From contig LSRX01001107.1 in assembly GCA_001939145.1 (NCBI GenBank), positions 46,004-110,003 of the forward strand: a stretch of DNA of 64,000 nt, in the 5' to 3' direction. Positions 9,901 through 18,098 of this stretch are shown one piece after another. The number at the start of each line of letters is the position of its first letter. The stretch's first letter is position 1. Source of the DNA: Symbiodinium microadriaticum. Taxonomy: Eukaryota > Sar > Dinophyceae > Suessiales > Symbiodiniaceae. The notes below the pieces were generated by a model. The model saw nothing but the letters and a program-made list of their open reading frames with translations, was not told the origin of the DNA and did not search any database. The position numbers were made by a program, and so were the translations under genes.

Positions 9901-11865
9901 TTGCATGATGCTCTAGAGGACCCGCTTGGAACTGATCAGGCCGCAACAGAGTACCGACGAAGGATGGGAATCCGAGAGCGAGCACGCCAGGCCACAATGG
10001 CTCAGGCATCCCGTGAGGCAGTGCAGCGGGCCGTCAAAGCATCCACCCATCAGACGCGGCGGTTCTACCCGGGACAATGGGTCTACTGCTTCCGGCGGGG
10101 CAGACCAGGAGATCCTCTACATCCACGAGATCGCTGGGTGGGACCAGGGTTGGTGGTGGTGGCGAACAACAGCACTGTCTATGTCGGGATGCGGACCCGG
10201 CTTTGGCGGTGCTCTCCAGAACAACTCCGGTTAGCCCATCCAGCCGAGGAGATGGGACACCAGCTTGCCTCGGACCCCGGGTTGTCAGAGCTTCTTCGTC
10301 GGGTTTTGTCTGGCTCGACAGCTGGAGCGATCAACGTGATGCGCGAGGGTCCGCCCTCTGAGGGTGATCGATTGGCGCCTGTCAACTGTGAGGAAGTTGG
10401 ACCCCCTCTGGCTGCGGAGGCACCGCAATCTCAGGCAGAGGAGGTCGTGCCAGTTCCTCCAGCACTACTACCTCCTGGCCTTCCTGCTCCTGCTGACCGA
10501 GAACCCGTTGGAGTCCCAGAGGCTCCTGGTGGCGACGAGTTGCCACCTGCGCCTTCTCGAAGGTCTTCGGTCTCAGAGCCAGCTGGCGAACCTCCCAGTC
10601 AGCATGGTGATCCACTTCCAGGAATTCCCGAGGAAGAGCTGGAGGACGCCGTGGAGAACGAGGAGCCAGTTCGGAAGGCCCCAAGGATTCAAGAGGCAGA
10701 GGGGACGAGGGCACCGGGAACCCCAATCCAGCCACTACTTCAAGCTGTACGGAATGCGGATGCCGCTGGGGCTGGTGCTTCATCGTCTACAGCCTCTCTC
10801 ACCCCCTCCGAGGAGATCCCCGACCGTGGCCGCGTTGACCGACAGGTCAGAGAGTGGGAAGAGGTTACTGCAGGCAGAAGCCGGGAACGAACTCCACCAC
10901 CCCGAGGACCCGTGGACAGAGAGGACGAGGAGCTGTACCAGTCCTTCCTGAACGAGGACTGGTCGGGCACCTTCTATAACTTCCAGCTGGGCAACCAGGA
11001 CATTGCCATGGACTCTGGTGAATGGACGTGGCTGGCCAAGCGCAACGACGAGGTTTCCCTGAGGGACCTGGCAAAGGCCGAGCGCGACATGTTTGAGAGT
11101 TCGGATCTGCTGGAGTGGAAAAGCATCATCGACTCGGGGGCCGTTAAGGTTCTCACGGGCTCACAGGCGCAGGAGGCTCGTGCTCGGCATCCCTCCAGGA
11201 TATTGTCAAGTCGTATGGTGCGGCGGAAGAAACCCGTCCCCGGCCTTGGCAAATGGAAACCGAAAAGCCGATGGTGTATCCATGGGCACCACGATCCAGA
11301 TACCGGATCGCTGGTTACATATGCACCGACACCGGCATCGGAGTCCTTGCAGCTGTTCCTCCAGGCTTCCATCAACCTCAGGCACGTGAGGGCATACGCA
11401 GATGTCAAGGCGGCGTTCACTCAGAGTTTGCCCTTGAAGCGTCCAGCTGGCCCAATCTTTGCCGAACCTTGTGATGGATTACAGTTGCCATCAGGTGCGT
11501 TGATCCAGATTCTCATTCCCGTGTACGGGCTTGATGACGCCCCAGCGGCGTGGAGGGAGACTGTGGCTCAATACTTGGTCCAGGAGGCCGGATTCACCAG
11601 GAACTTGGTGGAACCATGTTGGTTCTCCAAGTTCGAGGCTTCGACCAAGCGGTGCATCGCTCAAATCCTTGTCGAAGTGGACGATTTTATTGTTAGTGCC
11701 AAGGAGACTGTGATGCCGGGCCTCAAAAGCGGACTTCAAGGACGCTTTCGGTTTGGCAAATGGGAGGAGGGCGATGCCGAGTACGCTGGAAGATTCATCG
11801 AGGACAAGGGCGACCACCTGGCCGTCTCCCAGGAGAAGTACATCATCGGTTCCCCTAGTTCGTGA
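3961..11865 (+). CDS. Retrotransposon Gag-Pol polyprotein frame (2,634 codons)
   Basis: Starts at ATG 12 bases after the primer site. A Trp/Gly-rich N-terminus (about residues 35-75) precedes a Gag-like helical region (about 190-375), an acidic stretch, an RGG-rich segment (about 455-495) and one CCHC zinc knuckle (Cys505, Cys508, His513, Cys518). The aspartic protease motif DTGA is at 583-586. From about residue 845 to 1066 this frame appears out of phase, because the neighbouring frame carries the coding signal there. Coding resumes at an in-frame ATG (7159). Then follow the 2OG-Fe(II) oxygenase-like domain (1492-1634), an integrase with an HHCC-type region (about 1740-1785) and catalytic Asp1805, Asp1871 and Glu1906, and the reverse transcriptase (about 2400-2634) with Asp2481 and the Asp2574-Asp2575 pair in VDDF. 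The frame stops before RNase H. Confidence 0.93.
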   Translation: MATLDSLDDMPADPGVQASEPSVLPPAEAPKTDDVADVWSDAAWQGWGSTWWRPGWSSWQWRENGWGSGAYWSGWQGSARSYQAADAGPSDARATGNAGSQLGGSTRATGDGGSTGEASQVDPWAAAAAAISAAAAAQDRVLPADQAQDRGAPVGRDAARLPDPAQERSGEQSGASGGWSSAWNDSWRWSGGNAKGDYSDPPPFPGWAHRRYWTAAVRRWNKNTDVPLFRRGEKVLRSLGWELQADMEHISEDELSRDTYLETILAVIDAKAGVREDDEKRRAFKAVMTENQRKREESLSQYSLRRLRDFQRAMSFGFDLPPELKAAMLREGASLSEQNMQNLAAILRQDDKNPDLVAKALCHLDVRSDRLIGYVDEARPADEPGASTFVSEEVEEGEDEELSDDEVIAELGALDLYEDQICEVFAVLDGNGAFKKRRSWKENRIMKAEMRKDRGSFIKGSDAPPKGHGGGLPGGRDVGRGRDHRGGGRGRGSMTREQLKKISRCRGCGQKGHWVAECPNKGAPSGFVYMPEQPQASSIAFSFLTRQEILAAALEVRAARPTNLTDEAAWSYLTMPSGDAIIDTGATQDLIGTVAFRALSHRLAEVGLKAVKIDVPCAVPSGIGGKATVEQVVLVPISPGGCSGVLQMVVLATDIPPLLSIGFMDFMGTVIDLPAKEVRFTKHRCTLPLNELPSGHRSIPLVEWPGGKFEVPAQLREKFGLSENAFDLKQGSFLQYIKETVPREHAGCERSVSTSIIPEEAPVHFPSKSQTVRFESVTGALSQPLDDLEPSALAHDLVCTSCASVSVGSRKLSMCSSSSSPASRLLGHGSGGSFVSSSEMLASGGVSDADNPREQPSDVLQACTRRAGEEEPPGAVEVRGIRRECSRCMFAPGESNSPSGKSVGVLADLHSVPGSGGVLIQAKGQEQGKGQSCPTASGGGGGGDHDLNPLGDNVPPSSTWPERSEFLSGCPDGEQRAPEHDADLPPRGAAAECEYESSHGPDQSVSARPRPWTKPDADDGGRDGDGFRAEPEPATTGRAAGQGGDGGRPRGRVGRGEPERGGHRQSMSWPLWVTTSFLSITSVLAWDQCCPEMQERTFDSLPPGSGSPSWVLYEDETDANQTAAMRPLAATDFCWASIPPGLREVVFAVSSSSVPEGWQGIGQETRAANGNLLYRGAGDPELGDWVATDVTTTLWVMPARLATAWCSLGERGHVEALDRGGEPSSRGPFWIIFSNGSNSLLSESASEVTPEEPLRGDEALIKKGLFELTADPQNATKGVDYMEILLRSPLPDHLRQRGLKASAEEATTECLSAVSRAKIRAERKQKQPKVLFARWNQPEGGTSEARRAVEARVIHRFVCELAQEQRRDGLHFLVDYEVMPDSCGRAPEDEEILSFAAEVLQYEQDGAVRVRAGSFATQVSNQTSLETDSFEGLSDECLGDRTKEEELAKELLAASDFSFAACQDLISRTSLPGGTPMRSGTRGPSASSICTFGLFSHGGLWGITRQSKLRPHFTNYINQFLDWHGAACPRTSFSVNTGVGLGIHVDKYNLRGTMNSVISFGQHEGGCLWAEDACQAMGGEPKGRCDRVLEDGRRLHGQRVDPLHKMVTFDAHYYHEVEPWRGRRYSVACWTNHSLGKIDARAKRRLRTLGFRPDAPRQLLQRRTTFAGQASVCEAVKALSQDGSRAAASFSSFPTSIEAEMAEENEAEDDPPEGAPRATGSDSDPRLRVSESQKRLVHKVHVNVGHPPKARFLRMMRAAGALPHVLQYIKSEYECDQCSIRQRPDNRHRARCPRSFEFNRVLSIDIFYVKFGPYQVPILNMTDTGTCYQVLQRLPIPTGSHGGTPTSEATWRAFLATWIRFFGPPEVLVCDAGSEFKAVFERGCEGQGILQHVVLPENPWKNAMSERHGGFVKHRLDQELSSGQCVLQNWEDLDDYLHEMLSVKNRWLSRGGVSPTQLVFGKLPRVPGDLLSDDHTGLMALHDALEDPLGTDQAATEYRRRMGIRERARQATMAQASREAVQRAVKASTHQTRRFYPGQWVYCFRRGRPGDPLHPRDRWVGPGLVVVANNSTVYVGMRTRLWRCSPEQLRLAHPAEEMGHQLASDPGLSELLRRVLSGSTAGAINVMREGPPSEGDRLAPVNCEEVGPPLAAEAPQSQAEEVVPVPPALLPPGLPAPADREPVGVPEAPGGDELPPAPSRRSSVSEPAGEPPSQHGDPLPGIPEEELEDAVENEEPVRKAPRIQEAEGTRAPGTPIQPLLQAVRNADAAGAGASSSTASLTPSEEIPDRGRVDRQVREWEEVTAGRSRERTPPPRGPVDREDEELYQSFLNEDWSGTFYNFQLGNQDIAMDSGEWTWLAKRNDEVSLRDLAKAERDMFESSDLLEWKSIIDSGAVKVLTGSQAQEARARHPSRILSSRMVRRKKPVPGLGKWKPKSRWCIHGHHDPDTGSLVTYAPTPASESLQLFLQASINLRHVRAYADVKAAFTQSLPLKRPAGPIFAEPCDGLQLPSGALIQILIPVYGLDDAPAAWRETVAQYLVQEAGFTRNLVEPCWFSKFEASTKRCIAQILVEVDDFIVSAKETVMPGLKSGLQGRFRFGKWEEGDAEYAGRFIEDKGDHLAVSQEKYIIGSPSS
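6332..7162 (+). CDS. Overlapping retroelement frame with the true coding signal
   Basis: This frame lies one base ahead of the main polyprotein frame and ends at TGA 7160-7162. From about 6490 its codons end mostly in G or C and it reads like protein. There is a basic helical stretch, a W-x2-C-x2-C zinc-ribbon-like motif (ICTQC near 6690), a Lys/Ala-rich linker, and an amphipathic, Met/Gln-rich helix (about 6880-7000) suited to multimerisation. Its stop overlaps the main frame's ATG as ATGA (7159-7162), a layout compatible with stop-restart translation. Upstream of about 6490 this frame looks non-coding. The start at 6332 is therefore only the open-frame limit, and the segment is probably reached by a phase shift. 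Confidence 0.6.
   Translation: MLLLMTWFVLHVLRCLWARGSCQCAVRLHPPPRDFSGMDRAAALSPPVKCWRAVVSRMLIILESSRLMYFKLALAERAKKSRQGRLKYVASEESAAGACLHPANRILRRGNQWASWQICTQCQARVAYSSKPRAKSKAKAKAAPRPVEEEVAETMTSTPSATTFRPPRRGPSAASSSQDAPMVNNELQNMMQTFLLGVQQQNASMSRAMDQINQSLRDLARGQSQMLMMAGETETGFGQSPNLQQQAEQLAKAAMEVDLEDEWDEVNPNAVDIGSP
8434..8862 (+). other. 2OG-Fe(II) oxygenase-like domain inside Pol
   Basis: Residues 1492-1634 of the polyprotein match the double-stranded beta-helix oxygenase pattern. GIHVDKYN supplies the HxD iron ligands (His1544, Asp1546). A GG-LW strand follows. DAHYYHEVEPW supplies the distal histidine (His1615), and nine residues later RYS supplies the arginine that would bind 2-oxoglutarate (Arg1624). 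This spacing (HxD, about 70 residues, H, 9 residues, R) is that of prolyl-4-hydroxylase-type enzymes. No ligand is missing, so an active enzyme is plausible. Substrate is unknown. The position between protease and integrase is not part of the standard copia layout. Confidence 0.78.
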
Positions 11866-12889
11866 GCGCAAGAGACAGCAAGGCGAGAGACTGAATCCCT
11901 CCGAGTTTGAAGCCTTTCGTTCGTTGGTCTATAAGCTGAACTGGCTGGGCCGTGAGACCAGACCCGAGGCGGCAGGAGTCGCCTCCATCATGGCATCCAG
12001 GCTGCAGGTCGCAACGGTCAAGGACGTGATGGTTGTGAATCGCTTCGTGAACCATCTTCGGAACACTGCCAAGCGGCCCTTGAAGATCTGGCAGTTCAAC
12101 CCGGAGACAATGGTGTTCCTGGCTATCTCTGATGCCGGGGGAGTCAACACCAAGGAGGAGCTCCAAGATGAGGACGGCCTCCCAACGGATGCCACCCAAG
12201 GAGCGTGGTTAGTCCTAACAGCGGAAGCTCTTCCTGAGGGTGATAAGCGAGTACGCGCCAGCCCGATGTCCTGGAGATCTTCCAAGCTGAAGCGGAAAGT
12301 GTTTAGCACGTTCGGCGGTGAGACGCAGGCGATGCTCCAGGGTGTCAACGAGGTTGAATGGCTTCAGGTGATGTACAGGGATGCAGTCTTCAACGATGTG
12401 CAGCTGCGAAATTGGCAAGCCAGCCTGAGTCCACACATGCTCATCATGCGAGGTGAGCGGCTGGGTGGCGGTCGGAATCCACAGTGCGTGGTTACCGATG
12501 CGAAGAGCCTGTATGATTGTATTCTGAAAGAACATCCTGCTGGTCGTCAGGACAGGAAGTCTGCCCTAGAGCTCGCAATAATCCTTCGTGACTTGCAGCG
12601 CTCTCGAAGTATGGTGCGATGGATCCCGCATCAGAAAATGTTAGCGGACGGGCTCACCAAGGAAGACCCGTTCCGAGGCAACGGGGCCCTTGAGCACTTC
12701 CTTCGCTCAGGGGTTTTAAGCTTCGTCGACATGGATGCCGAGCTCGAGAGACGACGCTGTAGTACTGAGGCTCGCAGCAGATCCGCTAGGGCTTCACGAG
12801 ACAGGTTGCACTACGAAGATCAGTTGCAACAGCTGTGCACTCTTTTCCTTGAGACCCTTCAGTCAACCCCAAGTGGGGGGAGCTGTTGA
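11753..12889 (+). CDS. Retroelement RNase H frame
   Basis: In the +1 frame relative to reverse transcriptase. Real similarity begins at about 11850 (LVRERKRQQ), where the reverse transcriptase thumb/connection should continue: FRSLVYKLNWLGRETRPE is the usual copia sequence linking to RNase H. RNase H residues are visible: Asp in AISDAGG, Glu in GGETQAM, Asp in VTDAKSLYD and Asp in MLADGLTK. The stop codon (12887-12889) lies inside the first bases of the 3' LTR. The upstream limit 11753 is only where the frame opens. Expression needs a +1 shift or correction of one extra base near 11846-11860. Confidence 0.85.
   Translation: MANGRRAMPSTLEDSSRTRATTWPSPRRSTSSVPLVRERKRQQGERLNPSEFEAFRSLVYKLNWLGRETRPEAAGVASIMASRLQVATVKDVMVVNRFVNHLRNTAKRPLKIWQFNPETMVFLAISDAGGVNTKEELQDEDGLPTDATQGAWLVLTAEALPEGDKRVRASPMSWRSSKLKRKVFSTFGGETQAMLQGVNEVEWLQVMYRDAVFNDVQLRNWQASLSPHMLIMRGERLGGGRNPQCVVTDAKSLYDCILKEHPAGRQDRKSALELAIILRDLQRSRSMVRWIPHQKMLADGLTKEDPFRGNGALEHFLRSGVLSFVDMDAELERRRCSTEARSRSARASRDRLHYEDQLQQLCTLFLETLQSTPSGGSC
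12875..12882 (+). promoter_or_regulatory. Polypurine tract
   Basis: GGGGGGAG, within AAGTGGGGGGAGC, ends one base before the 3' LTR. It is the expected primer site for plus-strand synthesis. Confidence 0.85.
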
Positions 12890-13015
12890 AGCAAAGCTTT
12901 GGGTCCTTCAAGCGTTGACTGAAGTGGACTGCCATGTGAACATGGCTCAAGGGATCCTAGCGAAGGAGAAAGGAGTGCCTCGTGGTGCTTGCTTAGGCCT
13001 CTAGGCTGCTTGTCA
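12884..13015 (+). repeat. 3' LTR (132 bp)
   Basis: Identical to the 5' LTR, starting TGTTGAAGC and ending GCTTGTCA. Its first six bases contain the stop codon of the RNase H frame. Confidence 0.96.
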
Positions 13016-13020
13016 ACCAC
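13016..13020. repeat. Target-site duplication, right
   Basis: ACCAC directly after the 3' LTR, identical to 3798-3802. Confidence 0.93.
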
Positions 13021-13159
13021 GCAACACCCAGGCTGTGCTGGTTAACGAGGCTTGCAGGATCTTGCAGTGACTCCATGGTCGAAGACAAGAAGCGCCAGGC
13101 AGTGTAGATGGCCCGCTCACCCGAAAGATCGCACCCACAGGATCCATAACACCACTGGC

Positions 13160-13865
13160 TCAAAACGGGTGCGAGCCAAACCCACCACAGTGAAAAGCAG
13201 GATCTCCATCCTGATGGGGGTGTGTCTCGTCGGCGTGAGTGCAGCGGCATGGCGCCATATTCATCTCTCCAGGCTTTACCACTCCATGCTCCAAGCTGCT
13301 AGCCAGCACATCACTGACACCCTTGATCATGCTGGTTGCAAGCTCGGCATCCAGCGCAGCAGCCAGCTGCAGATTGTAGTCGGCACGGGCATGTCCCTCG
13401 TCCCACTGCTGGTCTGCAAAGATGAGGCACCGCAGGTCACTGAAAGGAATCCCAACAATATCGAGGCTCAGTGGAGCTATGACACCACTGACTTCCATTG
13501 CATGTCGGATCATCCAGGTCACAGAGCCGCTGAAACAAGAATCGGCCACGTGCAATGGAAGTGAGTGAGGCCAGAAACTCCTGCTCACCAGTCCCAACAG
13601 CAACCAGCCCAAAGAGACGGGTGCGGTTTCCTTCGACATCACCGAAAGCAAGATCACGGAAGGCCACTCTTGCCTGCCCATTGTGAACAAGATCCTGGCA
13701 TGTATTCCCTTGGGGGCCATCATGCTCAAACTCCCAAGCAGGTGGCACATGTGCATCGGAGGCGTTTTCACAGCCCTGATCGCGCTCACAACTACAGAAA
13801 TGTAGAAATGATCCAACATCCACTTTCAGAGCATCTGTATACCCGCGGCCAGCGGGTATGCCCAC
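13160..13865 (-). CDS. Possible minus-strand gene fragment, unknown product
   Basis: Two overlapping minus-strand frames read as protein-like. One (about 13865-13560) has segments such as NTCQDLVHNGQARVAFRDLAF and LFGLVAVGTGEQEFL. The other (about 13530-13255) has segments such as DIVGIPFSDLRCLIFADQQ and LAAALDAELATSMIKGVSD. They could be two exons joined by an intron near 13530-13565 (a CAG acceptor is seen on the minus strand). I recognise no family. The region starts about 140 bases beyond the retrotransposon, so the element may have landed near this gene's 3' end. It is the only candidate against the common gene direction. Confidence 0.35.
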
Positions 13866-13979
13866 ACAGAAGGCATCTGCTAAACTTTGTTAAAAGGAGC
13901 TCCCTCTCCCATTGGGCGATTCCACTGGCAGGGAACTAGGGCTACCAGCAATCTCCCGCGCGGGAGTCTTCTGAGCCCT

Positions 13980-14140
13980 TATACTTATTTCTATCTGTCT
14001 AGAAAACAAATATATATATATATACACATACATGCATGCATGCATACATACACACAGATATATACATATATATGTATATAGTATATATATATATATATGT
14101 ATATTTATATGTCTTAGTTATTTGTGTGTGTGTGTGATGC
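13980..14140. repeat. TA / CATG / GT simple repeats
   Basis: Runs of (TA)n, (CATG)n, (CATA)n and (GT)n in sequence. Open frames here give Ile/Tyr/His repeats only. Confidence 0.9.
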
Positions 14141-14906
14141 ATGTGTGTACGACCCTTGGTGGCAAAGGTCGTCCCATTTCAGCCACCAAGCCGACGGCCG
14201 ACTCGGCTCACTGTGCCAGGGCCAGGTGCGCAGGGCTGTCGCGACGTATCCAATGCTTTGTTAACAGTAGCTTGCAGAGGGGTTCGGCGAATGTCTGGCA
14301 TCCACGTCGTGGTCTCGGCCCTGGTTCACTTCGAGATACTGATATTAACTATGAGGACCCTGTCGGCGTCTTTGAGGAAACGCCGAGCTCTACGTCCTCA
14401 CCGTGCGAGTGCCCTGCATCCGAGATTGGGGCCGAGCAGGTGGATCAATAACCATCAGTCAACTATCAAGACCCTCCTCGAGCCCACCCCCCATGCAGTG
14501 CTTCTGTGCAGCTTCTGCCAGGCTGCGCCGACTGCCGAGGCACGATGCACGACACGAGTTTTGCATCTCACCTAGAACTCACCCAGCAGACTCCCCAGAG
14601 TCAACGAAGGGAAGCTGATTGGTGCCCATGATAGCAGTTGAGAGGTTAGCTCCAAGGAGGTGGTGAGCGGTTCCCCTTGTATTTTGTCGACGGCCTTTCT
14701 TGCGAGCAAAGAGGAGGCAGGCAATCTCGCACATGCTTTCAGCGTCCTTGATGTCCAATGCACAGTCGTTCTCTTGTTCGGAAGATCGTAATGTCGAAAC
14801 CATAGCTCTTGGAGGCGGAGGCGCTTACAGACTTCAATCCAGACAGCGTGTTAGTACACAGCATCCTGGGTGCACTACGGCTGCGGTGCCGGCTTGAGGC
14901 CGGAGG
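14141..14906. other. No recognisable gene
   Basis: Unique sequence upstream of the ankyrin ORF with several overlapping open frames of 60-140 codons. None has a family motif. It probably includes the ORF's 5' flank. Confidence 0.4.
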
Positions 14907-15530
14907 ATGGCACTTCCTGCGGAAGGCGAGCTTTCGGAGGAGCAAGTGCTCAGATATCTGGCGAAGCTCCAGCCGGAGCAGGCGGCGGCTTTGCTGGCTT
15001 CGGCCCAGAAAGGCCTGGGTCCGGAGGATGGGTCCCAAGATGGACTGGACAGAAGCGACCGGAGAGAGTCCGCAAAGGAAGCCATGCGTGCTATTGCGGC
15101 AGGCAACTTTGCGGTAGCCCAGGAACTGGGCCCACAGTCAGATTTGTGCTCTCTTGGTGAAGACGGATGGGGCTTCCTGCACTGGGTCGTGCACGTTGCC
15201 GGCGCTGCAGGTGCTGCCTCAATGCAGAAAGAGGACCACGCAGTGGGATGCCAATGCTGTCACACCTCGTCCGCCCACAGGAGAGGCCCCGCCTTTGCAC
15301 TGCTTCAAAATCTGTTGAGCTCCGAGGAAGGGCGCTTGGCAGTAGATTTCCCTACGTCACAGGGCGCCACGCCGCTCATGTTTGCCGCAGACGCTGGTGA
15401 CAAAGAGTCGTGCGAAGAGCTGCTGAGAGCAAGGGCCGATGTCTCGTTGAAGGACTGTGACGGTGACACTGCGGAAGCATGGGCTTTGGCAAAGGCTCAC
15501 CAAGACTTGGCGAGATTGCTGCAGAGTTAA
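14907..15530 (+). CDS. Small ankyrin-repeat protein (207 aa)
   Basis: An uninterrupted frame from ATG to TAA. Residues 1-60 are a polar helical N-terminus (SEEQVLRYLAKLQPEQ). Ankyrin-like units follow: residues about 61-107 (DGWGFLHWVVHVAG) and about 126-206, where GATPLMFAADAGDKESCEELL and the closing GDTAEAWALAKAHQDLARLL give two clear helix-turn-helix repeats with the TPL signature. A Cys/His-containing insert (VGCQCCHTSSAH, about 111-122) interrupts the first repeats. Ankyrin repeats bind partner proteins, and no partner is evident. Unlike the other genes here it shows no intron, but it could also be the last exon of a longer gene. Confidence 0.7.
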   Translation: MALPAEGELSEEQVLRYLAKLQPEQAAALLASAQKGLGPEDGSQDGLDRSDRRESAKEAMRAIAAGNFAVAQELGPQSDLCSLGEDGWGFLHWVVHVAGAAGAASMQKEDHAVGCQCCHTSSAHRRGPAFALLQNLLSSEEGRLAVDFPTSQGATPLMFAADAGDKESCEELLRARADVSLKDCDGDTAEAWALAKAHQDLARLLQS

Positions 15531-16378
15531 CCATTTTCGACACTCTGGCGGTGCGGATCGGATTCAGTGTACAGTAGCTGATGAGAGCCGAGTCTTCACG
15601 CATTTTGACGGTGCGTTGTCGTCGATGAAGCGAGTACATAGTCAGTGCCTGCCTGCTGCCGTGTTGCACAGCCTCTCGCGAGTTTGCAGGATTAGTTAAG
15701 GTTTGGAAGACCTGTGCTGGTTTTGATTGCACAGGCATCTGCTGGGGCAAGGCCGGAGCAGACAAGCCTTCGAGCACGGTGATAGTAAAGTGTAAATAGT
15801 GTACTGTGCGGCTTGCAATGCTTCCTCAGTTTTAGCCAATGCGTGGTTCCTCGGCTCCTCCCATGTCATGTCTCTGCTGCAGTCGAGATCTCTGGGAGAA
15901 GTTGCTGGCAGGATCTGGTCGCAATCTGAGAGGCACAAGCACGGTGGACGCGTGACTGCCACGCTGCGTTTGTTTTGAGGCTTAAGTGGACCCAGCGGCA
16001 GAGGCCCGGGAGGCTGAATTGGATACTTGCTGTGCTTGTTTGCTTTCCGAACGAAGAGGAACGGAATGAAGAAGGGATATCTTCTGTGATGGCCAACTGA
16101 CTTGGGCTCACAGCACGAATTCACCAAGTTGGAAAAGGCTGCATCCCAGCCTTTGGCACTTCCTTTGGAATCATGTGCGTCGCTTCTCACACGGCAGTGC
16201 AGGCAGTGCAGGCTGACACAAGGCCGCGGCCGCGCCGAAGTCACATCCGCCTCTGCAAGTCCAACGTGGGAAGGCTGACGGCTGCGGCCGTCGCTGCCAT
16301 GGCAGAGCCTCGGCCAGAAGTGTGATGCTTCGGCACGGCGACACGGTCGTCTGAGTAGTGTCAGGAGACGACTTGCAG
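15531..16378. other. No recognisable gene
   Basis: Unique sequence after the ankyrin ORF. Minus-strand open frames (one of 238 codons, 15696-16412) lack motifs and balanced composition and look like chance. Confidence 0.4.
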
Positions 16379-16595
16379 TTCTTCGAAGCGACGCATTCGG
16401 CAGCGCCTTCACAAGAAGTTGGGCTCCATACTCACCAAGGCAGAGTTTGCTGAAGCGGTAGAAGTCCTGAAGGATCTTGAAAGGCCGCTTGGCAGCGAAC
16501 CAGCACCTTCTACAAAGTTCTACACTGTTCTACACTTCGACGGGCTGATTACAAAGCTTTCTCAAGCAGTGCGGCTAAGAGGCAAGCGCTGCTGA
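16379..16595 (+). CDS. Possible exon, unknown product
   Basis: After a CAG acceptor-like site (16376-16378), a + frame encodes about 72 residues ending in TGA, including LTKAEFAEAVEVLKDLERPL and TKFYTVLHFDGLITKLSQA. The alternating helical pattern resembles helical-repeat proteins, but it is too short to assign. It could be a terminal exon whose upstream exons were not identified. Confidence 0.35.
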
Positions 16596-18098
16596 CCAGC
16601 CAAGCGTCGGATGAAAGCATGGCCATGTCCTCTAATTCTGCAGCTTGGATTGAACGTATTGCACCAGCTTCCGCACCCCTTTCAACACGCATCTTTACGG
16701 GCTTTTGGCAGAGGCAGAGACAGGTCCATGGAAACATCAACAGTTAGCCAAGGACGGCAGCGAGGCGAGCCGAGGTTGTGATTCCACTGCAGGGGAAGAG
16801 ACTTGGCTTCACGCAGTTTCAATCCCTGCTGCTCCTTCGAGTGGCATGCGCGTGCATTGGCTCAGGACGAGCATCCCGAGATGCAAACACGATTGCCGAC
16901 GACACCAATTCCAGTAGAGAGAACCTTCGTCCACTTCAAAACGTCTACCCAACCCACTCGCAGAAGGTCCCACTCCGTGTAGACCGGAACGTGCCATGAT
17001 TGCTTGCCTTCGTAATTCGGGGCATGGCGCAGTTTCTCTGCCCGCAGATCCTCTGAGATACTGAGGAACTAACGGTGGAGACTGTAAAGCTACTCGCCTG
17101 CTCGACACATCTCGCAATGTCTAGACTAGATTGCCGCTGCTCAGGGCTTGAGGCCTGACATGTGCAGCAGTTTTGACAATTTGACGTAATTGGCACACCA
17201 ACTTCCGAGGAGCCAATCTTTCGAGAAATTGAGGTGCCATGTCATGTCGTACAGCCCGTTCCCTGGATCAGAGGTCTCGGGAGCGTCAGGAAGCCTGGTA
17301 GTTTGGAGACCCAGGCTGCTCTCGCACAGACTCATGTTCTTGCTGGCCTCGAGGCCGCTTTGAACGTGAAGGTTCCACTGACAAAAAAAGAAAAAACAGC
17401 AGCGGGCTCTAGCTGCCTAGGGCTAGGTCCTAGCTAGGTCCCACTTTGCCTAGCAGCAGCTCTTGGTCTCGGCCTCTGCCAGGGCCAGGGCCTGGGAATC
17501 CCCGAGCCGAGACGGTCCACCAGCCTGCAGAGGACCAGGTGAAAGCTGTCAAAGTGCTTTAGGACGGCATCTGCATGCATCTGCTGCAGCACCAATGCAG
17601 GGGCGCTCGACGTCGAGGTGTGGCAGCTGCGGTTGTTCTTATTTCCGCTCCCCATTCACATGGTCGAGTTGCATCGGCGTTGACACTCTATTATATCCTT
17701 CCGCCGCCTCCAGCTCCTTTACAGGTAGCAGAGGTGTTATTTTGACGTGGTAGCTGCTAGCCTTGAGAATCTAAACTATGGATGCCGCCATTCTCTCTTA
17801 AGTAGCAGTTCTCAGCCACACTGCCTTTCACGTCGAATTGTTTGAGTTTGTCTCGGCAATGCGTCGCCTATCCTTTCTTTTGTTGACGTGGACATCTGTG
17901 AGCCAGGCATCACTGATCGTCCCTTGACTTGACAGGTCTCAGCAGGCTGCAACTGAAATCTGAATCAGATCGCGGCGTAGAGCGGGAAAGGGTACTCGTG
18001 ATTTCGAGGGCACGTGCGAGAGCTTTGTCAGCTTCCGGCGAAAAGAGGGTTGCGTAGATTCGCAGCTTAGCAAGTTGAGACAACAGCTTTCGAGGTCA
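16596..18098. other. No recognisable gene
   Basis: About 1.5 kb of unique sequence with a CTAGG-rich palindromic patch (17408-17450). No reading frame has family signatures. It may hold introns or the upstream region of the lactonase gene. Confidence 0.4.

Larger units (their letters stand above)
3803..13015 (+). mobile_element. Complete Ty1/copia-order LTR retrotransposon
   Basis: A 9,213-bp element bounded by two identical 132-bp LTRs (3803-3934 and 12884-13015). Each LTR starts TG and ends CA. The whole is flanked by the 5-bp target duplication ACCAC (3798-3802 and 13016-13020). A tRNA primer site follows the 5' LTR and a G-rich polypurine tract precedes the 3' LTR. Domain order is Gag, zinc knuckle, protease, oxygenase-like domain, integrase, reverse transcriptase, RNase H. 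Integrase ahead of reverse transcriptase is the copia (Pseudoviridae) order. Identical LTRs and long open frames indicate a very recent insertion. Two coding-phase irregularities (near 6490-7162 and at 11846-11865) leave its activity uncertain. Confidence 0.97.
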
